A DNA stretch of 64,000 bases from NCBI GenBank assembly GCA_900314715.1, contig OMWI01000004.1:185179-249178 (forward strand), in the 5' to 3' direction. The notes under the pieces were generated by a model that saw only the letters and a program-made list of their open reading frames with translations, did no database searches and was not told the origin of the DNA. Of the stretch, positions 45,493 through 54,096 are shown piece after piece. The position numbers and the translations under genes are program-made. Every line of letters begins with the position of its first letter. Position 1 is the stretch's first letter. This DNA is from an uncultured Prevotellaceae bacterium (GTDB lineage: Bacteria > Bacteroidota > Bacteroidia > Bacteroidales > Bacteroidaceae).

Positions 45493-46137
45493 ATGGCAAA
45501 GGAACGAAATACCGCAGATGCCTATCGCAAGAAAGCTTATGAAGGCGACACCAAGGCCATGAACAACTTAGGTGTTTGTTATGAACGTGGCTATGGTGTA
45601 AGGGAGAATTGCGAGATGGCTTTTGAATGGTATATGAAAGCAGCTTCGCTCGATGATGTCTATGGTTGTTTCAACGTGGCAGAGTGTTATTATCATGGCA
45701 AAGGTGTGGCTCAAGACTTGCAAGAGGCGTTCCAATGGTATTTGAAAGCTGCGGAGAAAGGCGACAAACAATCGCAGGTGAACGTGGCAAATGCCTATTA
45801 TCTCGGACAAGGTGTAGAACTCGACCATGCGAAGGCTTTCCTTTGGTATCGGGAAGCAGCTTTTCAAGGTCATGTGTTAAGTCAAAAAAACGTCGGTGCT
45901 GCTTATTGGAATGGTGATGGTGTGGAAAAGAACTTAGAAGAATGTGCGTTTTGGTACGAATTGGCTGCTCATGGTGGTGATGCGCAAGCTCAGTTTGCCA
46001 TTGGATGGTTTCACATGACTGGCAATGGAGTTCCGCAAGATGAGAAGATTGGGTTGAAGTGGATACATAAATCCACTTTTCAAGGATATCAACCAGCCAT
46101 TGACTATTGCAAGGAACATGGTTATAAATGGTATTAA
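45493..46137 (+). CDS. Cytoplasmic Sel1-repeat protein
   Basis: This 214-residue protein has about five Sel1 repeats with the consensus A...YxxGxGVxxDxxxAFxWYxKAA, for example NVAECYYHGKGVAQDLQEAF and NVANAYYLGQGVELDHAKAF. Unlike the Sel1 gene at 28308 it has no signal peptide. It starts 9 bases after the ettA stop and probably shares its transcript. The function is unknown; these repeats act as protein-interaction scaffolds. Confidence 0.8.
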   Translation: MAKERNTADAYRKKAYEGDTKAMNNLGVCYERGYGVRENCEMAFEWYMKAASLDDVYGCFNVAECYYHGKGVAQDLQEAFQWYLKAAEKGDKQSQVNVANAYYLGQGVELDHAKAFLWYREAAFQGHVLSQKNVGAAYWNGDGVEKNLEECAFWYELAAHGGDAQAQFAIGWFHMTGNGVPQDEKIGLKWIHKSTFQGYQPAIDYCKEHGYKWY

Positions 46138-46160
46138 ATAGTAATAAATCAAATAGAACG

Positions 46161-47033
46161 ATGAAAAAGGTTTTATTGGCATTTGCCGTATTGTTGGGAT
46201 TGGTGGCTTGCACAACAAACAAGGCAACGTCCGCTGAAAAGAGTGTTGTTAGTAGTGAGGTGCCATTCACGGTTGCCGAACATTATTTCTTCAACAAAGG
46301 ACAGGATATTCCCGTGAATCCCAAGATAACATCCGAGGAGTTGTTCAAGCAACTTTTTGGAATGGCTACGGTGATGGGAGAAAACGGTAAACCTACAAAG
46401 ATAGATTTCTCTAAGCAATTTGTGCTTGCCGTAGTTTTGCCCGTTACGGATATCAATACCGAAATCACTCCAATCAAGGTGGAAGAGAAAGGTGATACGT
46501 TGTTCTATCATTATGATTTGAAAACGGGTGAGAGACAGTCGTTTAGTATTCAACCGCTTTCCATTATCATTCTCGACAAGAAGTATGAAAACAAGGAAAT
46601 ATTTCTCATCAATCAACAAGCTATGGAAGAAAATATGAAAGAAGTTCAGGCGTATTTGAAGGAATGCGGAGCATTCTTTATCGCCACCGTCGATGGTGAC
46701 CAACCGCGTGTACGCGCTTTCGGCGTCTCAGAGATTATCGATGGCCGTCTATATATTATGACTGGCAAAGTAAAGGATGTGTTTAAGCAGATGGCTGCAA
46801 ACGGTAAGTTCGAAATCTGTGCTCTAAAACCATCTGGTAGTGAGTGGATGCGCGTTAGCGGTACGTTGGTTAACGATAAAACGTTATCGGTAAAGGAAAC
46901 TTTCTTGGAGCGTAATCCAAGTTTGAAATCAATGTACAAGGCCGACGATGATAACATGGCTGTACTCTATATCACCAATGGCGTTGTTCGTTTCTGCTCG
47001 TTTGCTGCCCCAGAACGAAAAGTGGCATTCTAA
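46161..47033 (+). CDS. Lipoprotein with pyridoxamine 5'-phosphate oxidase-like domain
   Basis: The chosen start (46161) gives a 290-residue lipoprotein with lipobox LLGLVACTT (cysteine near residue 16); the frame extends upstream to 46128. Residues 30-150 form a domain that I do not recognise (VPFTVAEHYFFNKGQDIPVN...). Residues 165-290 match the split-barrel FMN-binding fold: CGAFFIATVDGDQPRVRAFG, then RLYIMTGKVKDVFKQMAANGKFEICAL and WMRVSGTLV. Such domains bind flavin or haem. An envelope-anchored one fused to a separate N-terminal domain is uncommon. It lies 23 bases after the Sel1 gene. Confidence 0.7.
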   Translation: MKKVLLAFAVLLGLVACTTNKATSAEKSVVSSEVPFTVAEHYFFNKGQDIPVNPKITSEELFKQLFGMATVMGENGKPTKIDFSKQFVLAVVLPVTDINTEITPIKVEEKGDTLFYHYDLKTGERQSFSIQPLSIIILDKKYENKEIFLINQQAMEENMKEVQAYLKECGAFFIATVDGDQPRVRAFGVSEIIDGRLYIMTGKVKDVFKQMAANGKFEICALKPSGSEWMRVSGTLVNDKTLSVKETFLERNPSLKSMYKADDDNMAVLYITNGVVRFCSFAAPERKVAF

Positions 47034-47079
47034 AATGTGGTGTAAATTTCGCAATATCTATTCATTAATCAATAATTGT

Positions 47080-49062
47080 ATGAAAAAACTAACAATGATG
47101 GCTGCCATGATGATGGTGGCAACTCTCGGTGTTTCCGCCCAAAAGCCCATAACGGCTCCCGCAGGCGGAAAGGCTATCAGTGACGAATTAATCGGAATCT
47201 TCTTCGAGGACATCAGTAGTGCCGCAGATGGTGGTTTGTATGCTGAACTGATTCAGAACGGTTCGTTCGAGTTTAATCCTACGGAGCGAGATGGTTGGGG
47301 ACCTGGTACGGCTTGGCGAATGATTCGCCCAGGACATTCAACGGGTTATCTCGAACCTCTTTCCGTGAATCCTATTCACCAATACAATCCCACTTACATG
47401 CGTTTGCACATCGAGCGTGTGGGACATTATTATGATTATAGCGGTTGGACAGGATTCGGTTTGCAAAACGATGGCTTTGACGGAATATCCGTGAAAGCTG
47501 GAGCTAAGTATCAATTCTCTGCTTTCCTTCGCAATGTAAAAGGTGAAGCCAAACAAGTGCGTGTAGCTTTGGTAGTTCCGCAAGGGTGGGGTAAAGATCC
47601 AAAATTGTTGGCCGATGCAACGGTTGATGTTACGACTTCCGATTGGAAGAAATACGAGGCTCAATTAACGCCGTCGGAAGATGCTGAACGTGCTGCACTC
47701 CAAGTATTGGTGCTGACCAAGGGAACGGTGGATGTTGACATGATTTCGTTGATGCCTGAAGATACTTATAAAGGACATGGATTGCGCAAGGATTTGGCTG
47801 AGGCTCTTGAGGCTTTACATCCCAAGTTTATGCGTTTCCCAGGTGGATGTGTCGTTCATGGCGGTGGCGATGGCTTTTGGAACACCTATCGTTGGAAGAC
47901 TACTGTTGGTCCCAAGGAACAACGTCGTAGTTTGAAAAACACGTGGGGTTATCATCAGTCCATGGGATTGGGATATTTCGAGTATTTCCAATTCTGTGAG
48001 GATGTAGGTATGGAACCATTACCTATCCTTCCTTGTGGCGTAAGTTGTCAAGGTGCCAATGGTGGTTGGGGAATGAAAGACCAAGCACAAGATTGGGTGC
48101 CAATGGCAGAAATGGATGAATGGGTAAACGAAGCTCTTGACCTCATTGAATGGGCAAATGGCGACGTCAATACCAAATGGGGACGTGTTCGTGCTGAGGC
48201 TGGTCATCCCAAACCTTTCAATTTGAAATACTTGGGTATCGGTAATGAGGAGAGAATATCACCAGAATTTACCGAGCGTTTCAAGTATATGTACGAAAAG
48301 ATACGCAAGGCACATCCTGAAATCATCATCGTAGGAACGGCAGGACCAGGTTCTCATCCTGGCAATCCTGATTTTGAGAACGGATGGAAATTGGCTGATG
48401 AGATTGGATTGCCCATCTTGGATGAGCACTATTATGAGCAGCGCGACTATTTCTTGAAGAGTCGTCAGTATGATAATTATCCGCGCGACCGCAAGACGAA
48501 AGTTTACTTGGGTGAGTATGCTGCCAAGGACAAGAAACTCATTGATGCGTTGGCAGAAGGTCTTTACTTGTTGCACGTAGAGCGCAATGGCGACGTGGTA
48601 TGCATGACTTCATACGCTCCTCTGTTTGCCAGAAAGAATGCAACCAACTGGAATCCTGACTTGATTTATTTCGACAATCAACGTCCATTCCTTACTTGTA
48701 GCTACTATGTACAACAGATGTTCGGACAATCATCGGGTAATTACTATTATGGTGATTGCGTGAACATAGAAGGTGCTGATAACTTGCAAGGACAATCGGT
48801 TATCTTGAATACAAAGACCCGTCAATTGTTCGTGAAAATGTGTAATGCCAGTGGTGACAAGAAAAAAGCAAGCATCAATCTTTCTCGATTCAAGTCGATG
48901 AAACCTATGGCCACAAAGACGGTTCTCTCTGGACAACCTGACGATGAGAACAATTTCGAAAAGCAACCCATCGCCCCACAAGTAAATACGGTGAAGATGA
49001 AAAAGAAGATGGAAGTTGAACTCGAACCGTATTCATTCGTGATGTATCAAATAAATCTTTAA
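47080..49062 (+). CDS. Alpha-L-arabinofuranosidase, GH51
   Basis: This 660-residue secreted enzyme removes terminal arabinofuranose from arabinan or arabinoxylan. The signal peptide is MKKLTMMAAMMMVATLGVSA. The N-terminal part contains FFEDISSAADGGLYAELIQN, followed by a CBM4-like insertion (about 50-240). The catalytic barrel shows the acid/base Glu in YLGIGNEERISPEF near 389 and the nucleophile Glu in KVYLGEYAAKDKK near 478. The C-terminal beta-sandwich ends KMEVELEPYSFVMYQINL. The longer frame from 46948 overlaps the preceding gene and was rejected in favour of the ATG before the signal peptide. Confidence 0.92.
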   Translation: MKKLTMMAAMMMVATLGVSAQKPITAPAGGKAISDELIGIFFEDISSAADGGLYAELIQNGSFEFNPTERDGWGPGTAWRMIRPGHSTGYLEPLSVNPIHQYNPTYMRLHIERVGHYYDYSGWTGFGLQNDGFDGISVKAGAKYQFSAFLRNVKGEAKQVRVALVVPQGWGKDPKLLADATVDVTTSDWKKYEAQLTPSEDAERAALQVLVLTKGTVDVDMISLMPEDTYKGHGLRKDLAEALEALHPKFMRFPGGCVVHGGGDGFWNTYRWKTTVGPKEQRRSLKNTWGYHQSMGLGYFEYFQFCEDVGMEPLPILPCGVSCQGANGGWGMKDQAQDWVPMAEMDEWVNEALDLIEWANGDVNTKWGRVRAEAGHPKPFNLKYLGIGNEERISPEFTERFKYMYEKIRKAHPEIIIVGTAGPGSHPGNPDFENGWKLADEIGLPILDEHYYEQRDYFLKSRQYDNYPRDRKTKVYLGEYAAKDKKLIDALAEGLYLLHVERNGDVVCMTSYAPLFARKNATNWNPDLIYFDNQRPFLTCSYYVQQMFGQSSGNYYYGDCVNIEGADNLQGQSVILNTKTRQLFVKMCNASGDKKKASINLSRFKSMKPMATKTVLSGQPDDENNFEKQPIAPQVNTVKMKKKMEVELEPYSFVMYQINL

Positions 49063-49148
49063 GTAGTGAGAGGTGAGTAGTGAGAAGTGAGAGGTGAGAG
49101 AACACATTTATCTAATCTCTCACTTCTCACCTCTCACCCCTCACTTCC
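49063..49148. repeat. Inverted arrays of GTGAGNN heptamers
   Basis: About five GTGAGNN heptamers (49066-49100) face about four complementary NNCTCAC heptamers (49117-49145) across a 16-base loop in the gap between convergent genes. Confidence 0.85.
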
Positions 49149-49150
49149 AA

Positions 49151-49175
49151 CTTTCGCAAGCGAAACTTGCGAAAG
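49151..49175. terminator. Hairpin between convergent genes
   Basis: The perfect 10-base arms CTTTCGCAAG and CTTGCGAAAG enclose the 5-base loop CGAAA, 11 bases before the stop of the minus-strand gene. The T tract is short. Confidence 0.6.
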
Positions 49176-49185
49176 AGAATATATT

Positions 49186-50109
49186 TTATCGATTACTTTC
49201 TACAAGTTCCATCTTGCAGGTGGATTCGCTTACCGACCCAACGGTATTGCTCTTGTTGGTAAAACTAATGGTCTTTACCCATCCGTTAGAGCCAAATTCA
49301 TAATCCGTTGTTTGTTCAAATTCAAACTTGATGGCACCGCTGCTCATCACCATGTCGATGTTTTGCTCTATCATCTCAGCTTGAGAAGGCATAATCTTCT
49401 TCACTTGGTCGACAATCATTTTCTTCAATTCGTCTTTCGTCATGTCTAATGTACTGGTAACCTTTACCTTTTTTGCATCAGGTGTAGTGAGGAAGTACAT
49501 GTTTTTCATGTTCAAGTCATTCAACGAAGTAACCTTTTCCATGGCGCCAGTGGCAATAGTCTTGCCATTCAACGAGAAAGGAGTTGGTTCCTGCGTGGCA
49601 GCCTTGATAAGATTTTCCTTGGTCATTTTCTCCATGATAGTCGATTTAATCATATCTTCCGTCATGATTTGCGATGCTTCAGCAGGAAGTTGGGCCAACA
49701 AACCTTTTACCAGTTTGTCGACGAAGATTTCACTCTTCTGCAACACCTCATCATAATTCTTGATGTCGATAATCTTGCCGTCTGCATCTGTAACGTAAGT
49801 ACACTTGACGTCTTTCAGGATTTCCATGGTTATATTCATCATACGTCCCATGATGTCATTGGGGTCTCCGTCAGATTCAACTTTCTCAATATTTGAGTCA
49901 ATGGTAAATCCTTTCGAAGAAGCAGCGGTTACCACGTAACGGCAATCAGATTTTACGTGAATGTCTTTCCCGCCAACATTGATGGTAGAGGTCTGGCGAT
50001 AAAGCATGTTGTCGCCTTTCTTGTACTTTGCCGAAATCTTCACTCCAGTTTGTGCGCTCAATGTCACTACCATCAACAAGAGCGCAAGAATCATCATAGT
50101 CTTTTTCAT
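49186..50109 (-). CDS. Secreted protein of unknown function (DUF6263-like)
   Basis: The chosen ATG (50109, with 50115 as alternative) gives a 307-residue protein with a signal peptide (MKKTMMILALLLMVVTLSA). The mature part is beta-rich with repeated hydrophobic/polar alternation, such as VKISAKYKKGDNMLYRQTST and CKMELVESNR at the end. The layout resembles the DUF6263 group, but I cannot confirm this. No catalytic motif is visible. A -7 element precedes it on the minus strand. Confidence 0.55.
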   Translation of the reverse strand: MKKTMMILALLLMVVTLSAQTGVKISAKYKKGDNMLYRQTSTINVGGKDIHVKSDCRYVVTAASSKGFTIDSNIEKVESDGDPNDIMGRMMNITMEILKDVKCTYVTDADGKIIDIKNYDEVLQKSEIFVDKLVKGLLAQLPAEASQIMTEDMIKSTIMEKMTKENLIKAATQEPTPFSLNGKTIATGAMEKVTSLNDLNMKNMYFLTTPDAKKVKVTSTLDMTKDELKKMIVDQVKKIMPSQAEMIEQNIDMVMSSGAIKFEFEQTTDYEFGSNGWVKTISFTNKSNTVGSVSESTCKMELVESNR

Positions 50110-50172
50110 TGTCATATAAAATTGTTTGATTAATATATCCGAAATTGTCGCATGTTTTCTAAATATTAACCG

Positions 50173-50180
50173 CAAATATA
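50173..50180 (-). promoter_or_regulatory. Predicted -7 element of the DUF6263-like gene
   Basis: TATATTTG on the minus strand at 50173-50180, about 63 bases before the start codon at 50109. Confidence 0.45.
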
Positions 50181-50321
50181 CTATTATATTTTAATACTAT
50201 CCCAAGAATGGACGAAAAATTAATATGTTTTTAGTTTTATGATAACGGCGCTAACGTATATTATTATGAGCGTTATATGAAATGTTGTGGTTCATTGATA
50301 CATTATCTCGAAAGTTTTTTG

Positions 50322-50329
50322 TAAATTTG
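50322..50329 (+). promoter_or_regulatory. Predicted -7 element of the thioesterase gene
   Basis: TAAATTTG at 50322-50329. The TTG candidate at 50295-50297 is 24 bases upstream, so the match is partial. Confidence 0.4.
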
Positions 50330-50393
50330 TAACCAAATTAGTATGACTATCAACAATCAGATAACACTTAAACGAAAACAAAATATTAGGAAA

Positions 50394-51095
50394 ATGTATA
50401 GCTTAAACTATCAAGTGACAACGAGTACTTGCGACAGCGAAGGACGATTGAAATTGTATTCTGCTCTCCAGATGATGCAGGATTGTTCGGAAATGTGGAT
50501 TGACAGCGAACCTGGCGTTCAGCAGTATTTTAAGGAACAGAATATGGCACAATTGCTTGCTTCGCGTCAAGTGGAAATAATCAGGGTGCCAGTTTTCAAG
50601 GAGAAGTTGACCGTTACAACCTCTGTATATGGTATGAAACCGATATTTGGATTTCGTAACACCTATATTTATGATGCAGAGGGAAAACCATGTTATCGTA
50701 CATGGAGCATGGGTGCTTTCGTGGATAAGGCAACGGGAAAGTTGAAACGTGTAGACAATGACACGATAGCTACGATGACATTGGAGTCGCAGTTGGAAAT
50801 GGACTACAAGGATCGCCGAATCATCTTACCCAAAGAGAATGGTATCACGTGCGCTCCCATTCCCGTAATGCGAGCAGACATCGACTATAATCGTCACCTG
50901 AACAATGCCAACTACATTCGTATGGCAATGGAATTATTGCCAGAAGATTTCGAGATTAAGGGCTTGCGCGTAGAGTACCGAGTGGCAGCAAAGCGTGGCG
51001 ACATTCTTATACCTACCATCTACCGACAAGAAGAATGCATCATCGTCTCGTTAGCCATCAACGACGAAGTAAGTGCTATCATCGAATTCTCATGA
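50394..51095 (+). CDS. Acyl-ACP thioesterase
   Basis: This 233-residue cytoplasmic enzyme of the double hot-dog acyl-ACP thioesterase family releases fatty acids from acyl carrier protein. Matching parts are MMQDCSEMWIDSEPGVQQYF near 20, ASRQVEIIRVPVFKEKLTV near 60, and the second-repeat sequence ADIDYNRHLNNANYIRMAMELL near 165, where the catalytic Asn/His region lies. A start at 50343 would add 17 residues; the shorter form fits the family better. Confidence 0.8.
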   Translation: MYSLNYQVTTSTCDSEGRLKLYSALQMMQDCSEMWIDSEPGVQQYFKEQNMAQLLASRQVEIIRVPVFKEKLTVTTSVYGMKPIFGFRNTYIYDAEGKPCYRTWSMGAFVDKATGKLKRVDNDTIATMTLESQLEMDYKDRRIILPKENGITCAPIPVMRADIDYNRHLNNANYIRMAMELLPEDFEIKGLRVEYRVAAKRGDILIPTIYRQEECIIVSLAINDEVSAIIEFS

Positions 51096-51136
51096 TAATA
51101 AAAGCAAATTTCTGCAAGATTGTCGAGAATTATCCT

Positions 51137-51144
51137 TATATTTG
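51137..51144 (+). promoter_or_regulatory. Predicted -7 element of the restriction-modification operon
   Basis: TATATTTG at 51137-51144, 28 bases before the hsdM start. Confidence 0.5.
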
Positions 51145-51172
51145 CAATTAATTATTACCAGAAAACCTAAAT

Positions 51173-53023
51173 ATGATTAATATAAGAAAGTTGGAGGCAG
51201 AATTGTGGGAATCTGCAGATTTGTTACGTCAAGGAAGTAAACTCACCAGCAGCCAATATTGCATGCCTGTATTGGCATTGTTGTTTCTTCGTTATGCCTA
51301 TAGTAGATATAAAATTGTAGAGGCTGAAATATTGGAGAATCGTCCGAAACGAGGAGGACGTGTAATGCCTGTAGAACCAAGCGATTTCGCTGCTAAAAGT
51401 GCTTTGTTCTTACCACGTGAGGCACAATTTGACTACTTGGTAAATCTGCCAGACGACATCATTGCCGCTAAACTCAAAACCAAGAATGGACAGGATATCA
51501 ACTCTTTGGGTGAGGCCGTGAACAATGCCATGCAATTGGTGGAAGATCAAAGTGAACAATTGACGGGTGTACTTCCGAAAACCTACACGATGTTTGCCGA
51601 TGACTTGTTGCGTGAATTGCTTCGTATCTTCAATAACAAGACGATTGATGAAGTAGGGGGCGACATCATCGGACGTATTTACGAATATTTCCTATCCAAG
51701 TTTGCCAAGGCTGTAGCCAGTGACGATGGCGTTTTCTTTACGCCAAAATCATTGGTAAAGATGCTTGTTAATGTGTTGGAACCCAAGCAAGGTGTCATGT
51801 TAGACCCAGCCTGTGGTAGTGGTGGTATGTTTGTGCAGACGGGTGACTTCGTAAATGCTTCAGGCTACAACGCCAACACTAATATGACCTTCTACGGACA
51901 GGAGAAGGTGGAGTATAATGCCCAACTCTGTCTGATGAACATGGCGGTACATGGTTTGAATGGACGGATTGTATCTGGCGACGAAGCCAATACCTTCTAT
52001 CATGATGCCCACAACTTGGCAGGAAAGTGTGATTATGTGATGGCTAATCCTCCGTTTAATGTGGATAAGGTGAAAGCAGAGTCGGCTTCTGCCGCAGGTC
52101 GTCTTCCCTTTGGTTTACCAGGTGTGAATCAGAAGACCAAAGAGATAGGCAATGCCAACTATCTTTGGATTAGCTATTTCTATGCCTACCTGAACGACCA
52201 CGGCCGTGCAGGCTTCGTGATGGCCAGTTCGGCAACCGATAGTGCCAACAAAGACCGAGACATTCGTGAGAAACTCGTGCGCACGGGTGATGTGGATGTG
52301 ATGGTGAGTGTGGGCAACAACTTCTTCTATACACTTTCTCTTCCTTGTTCTCTATGGTTCTTCGACCGCAACAAGCATGCCGATATTCGTGATAAAGTGT
52401 TGTTCATTGATGCCCGTAATTACTATACGGTTGTTGACCGCACCTTGAACGAATGGACTGAATGGCAGCTGCGTAATTTGCAAGCCATCGTGCATCTGTA
52501 TCGTGGCGAGAAAGACAAGTATCAGCAGCTGCTTGCCGACTATAAAAAAAGCCTCATCCCCAACCCCTCTCCAAAGGGCGAGGGGAGTAGAATGTTGAAC
52601 GACTGTTGGACTGTTGCATCTGCTCAGGAAGCTCTCGACAAGCAGAAGGCCGCAGCCAAGGAGGCTATAGCCAATGCCCAGCGCAAAGACAAGAAGCGCA
52701 TTGAAGCTGAGCAGAATGCTCTGATTGCTGATTTGGAAGATATCCTCGAAACGGCCCGTCAGCACGAATGGCTCACCTCGAAGTTTGGCGAAGGCAAATA
52801 CAAGGACGTGCTTGGACTCTGCAAGATTGCCACCATTCAGGAAATCGAAGAGAAAAACTACTCGCTCACTCCAGGCGCTTACGTTGGCGTAGCCGAGCAA
52901 GAGGACGATGGAGTAGATTTTCATGAGCGCATGAACGAGATTCATGCCGAATTGGCACAACTGAACAAAGAAGCCAACACCTTGATGGACGAGATACAAA
53001 AAGCATTGGAGGAGCTGAAATGA
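51173..53023 (+). CDS. hsdM: Type I restriction-modification methylase subunit HsdM with in-frame palindromic insert
   Basis: This 616-residue protein is the N6-adenine methylase of a type I system. The N-terminal helical HsdM domain (about 1-145) is followed by the methylase with motif I LDPACGSGGMF near 209 and the catalytic NPPF in YVMANPPFNVDK near 291. From about 460 the protein carries LIPNPSPKGEGS, encoded by a GC-rich palindrome (52564-52585) in frame with the gene; this is not part of the family core. The C-terminus is a coiled coil. The stop overlaps the next start as ATGA. It is the first gene of the operon. Confidence 0.93.
   Translation: MINIRKLEAELWESADLLRQGSKLTSSQYCMPVLALLFLRYAYSRYKIVEAEILENRPKRGGRVMPVEPSDFAAKSALFLPREAQFDYLVNLPDDIIAAKLKTKNGQDINSLGEAVNNAMQLVEDQSEQLTGVLPKTYTMFADDLLRELLRIFNNKTIDEVGGDIIGRIYEYFLSKFAKAVASDDGVFFTPKSLVKMLVNVLEPKQGVMLDPACGSGGMFVQTGDFVNASGYNANTNMTFYGQEKVEYNAQLCLMNMAVHGLNGRIVSGDEANTFYHDAHNLAGKCDYVMANPPFNVDKVKAESASAAGRLPFGLPGVNQKTKEIGNANYLWISYFYAYLNDHGRAGFVMASSATDSANKDRDIREKLVRTGDVDVMVSVGNNFFYTLSLPCSLWFFDRNKHADIRDKVLFIDARNYYTVVDRTLNEWTEWQLRNLQAIVHLYRGEKDKYQQLLADYKKSLIPNPSPKGEGSRMLNDCWTVASAQEALDKQKAAAKEAIANAQRKDKKRIEAEQNALIADLEDILETARQHEWLTSKFGEGKYKDVLGLCKIATIQEIEEKNYSLTPGAYVGVAEQEDDGVDFHERMNEIHAELAQLNKEANTLMDEIQKALEELK
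52553..52590. repeat. REP-like palindrome inserted in hsdM
   Basis: CCCCTC (52564-52569) and GAGGGG (52580-52585) form a short hairpin within CCTCATCCCCAACCCCTC-type sequence, coding for LIPNPSPKGEG in frame. Confidence 0.65.
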
Positions 53024-54096
53024 ACGAAAATGAAAATAACAAGCAAATTATGTCCACACTGCGGACGCAATCTCTGATACAGGACCTGCGTCAGATTATT
53101 GAACAAGCGCGTGGTCATGTAGCTACTACAGCAAACTATGCATTAACCACAATGTACTGGAATATTGGCGAGCGCATCAATCGTGAAGTGCTTGACAATC
53201 AGCGCGCTGAGTACGGAAAACAAATTGTTGCGCAGGTTGCGCAACAATTACAAAAAGAGTATGGAAAGAAAGGATTTGATAAAAGTTCCATTACTAGGAT
53301 GATGAAATTTGCAAAATTATTCCCAGATTTCCAAATTGTTGCGCAGCTTGCGCGACAATTATATTGGTCTCATTTTGTGGAGGTTCTTTCTCTGAAAGAT
53401 GATCTTCAAAGAGATTTCTATATCACGCTGGCAGCATCAGAAAGATGGGGACGTGACAGACTTCGCAAAGAAATAGATGGAATGCTCTTCGAACGTACTG
53501 CAATAGCCAGCAAACCTGCTGAACTTATCAAAAAGGAACTATCTACTCTTCGTGACGATAACGTAATGTCGCCAGACTTAGTTTTCAAAAACCCTTATTT
53601 CTTGGAGTTTACAGGGTTAAAAGGCATGTATAGCGAGAAGAGTCTGGAAGATAGTCTTGTTGCACATCTGGAGCAGTTTATCATAGAACTGGGCAACGGC
53701 TTCAGCTTCGTGGCCCGCCAGAAGCGAATGATTATTGACGGTGAGGACTTTTACCTCGATCTGTTGTTCTACCACCGCCGCCTTCATCGCCTAATAGCGA
53801 TTGACCTCAAATTAGGTCGTTTCAAGGCTCAGTACAAAGGACAGATGGAACTTTATCTTCGTTGGCTGGAGGCAAACGAAATGGAACCAGGCGAAGAAAC
53901 ACCACTCGGACTATTGCTATGCACAGAGGGCAGCGAAGAACAGATAGAACTGCTACAACTCGACAAGTCGGGTATCAAAGTAGCTCAGTACATGACGGAA
54001 CTACCACCACGCGATGTCCTAATGCATCAGATTCAAAAGTCATTGGTGACCGCAAAAGAGCAATTTGACAATTTCATTGAGGAGGACAAGGCATGA
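53020..54096 (+). CDS. PDDEXK nuclease domain protein, DUF1016/YhcG family
   Basis: This 358-residue protein has an N-terminal DUF1016 helical domain (about 15-180), with TTMYWNIGERI and the LYWSHFVEVLSLKD motif near 115, and a C-terminal PD-(D/E)xK nuclease. The nuclease core shows FYLDLLFYHRRLHRLIAIDLKLGRFK near 250, where the Asp and the D-x-K stretch belong to the active site, and then QMELYLRWL. YhcG proteins are often found inside type I restriction loci. The start overlaps the hsdM stop and the stop overlaps the hsdS start, both as ATGA. Two palindromic coding repeats are listed separately. Confidence 0.85.
   Translation: MNENENNKQIMSTLRTQSLIQDLRQIIEQARGHVATTANYALTTMYWNIGERINREVLDNQRAEYGKQIVAQVAQQLQKEYGKKGFDKSSITRMMKFAKLFPDFQIVAQLARQLYWSHFVEVLSLKDDLQRDFYITLAASERWGRDRLRKEIDGMLFERTAIASKPAELIKKELSTLRDDNVMSPDLVFKNPYFLEFTGLKGMYSEKSLEDSLVAHLEQFIIELGNGFSFVARQKRMIIDGEDFYLDLLFYHRRLHRLIAIDLKLGRFKAQYKGQMELYLRWLEANEMEPGEETPLGLLLCTEGSEEQIELLQLDKSGIKVAQYMTELPPRDVLMHQIQKSLVTAKEQFDNFIEEDKA
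53223..53360. repeat. Pair of coding palindromes in the yhcG gene
   Basis: AATTGTTGCGCA and TGCGCAACAATT form a perfect 12-base-arm hairpin with a 3-base loop at 53223-53249. A near copy with one arm mismatch lies at 53334-53360, 111 bases (37 codons) further, in the same frame (QIVAQ...). Confidence 0.7.

Noticed and set aside
46948-47079. Longer N-terminus for the GH51 gene
   Set aside because: It overlaps the end of the preceding lipoprotein gene, and the ATG at 47080 directly precedes a standard signal peptide.
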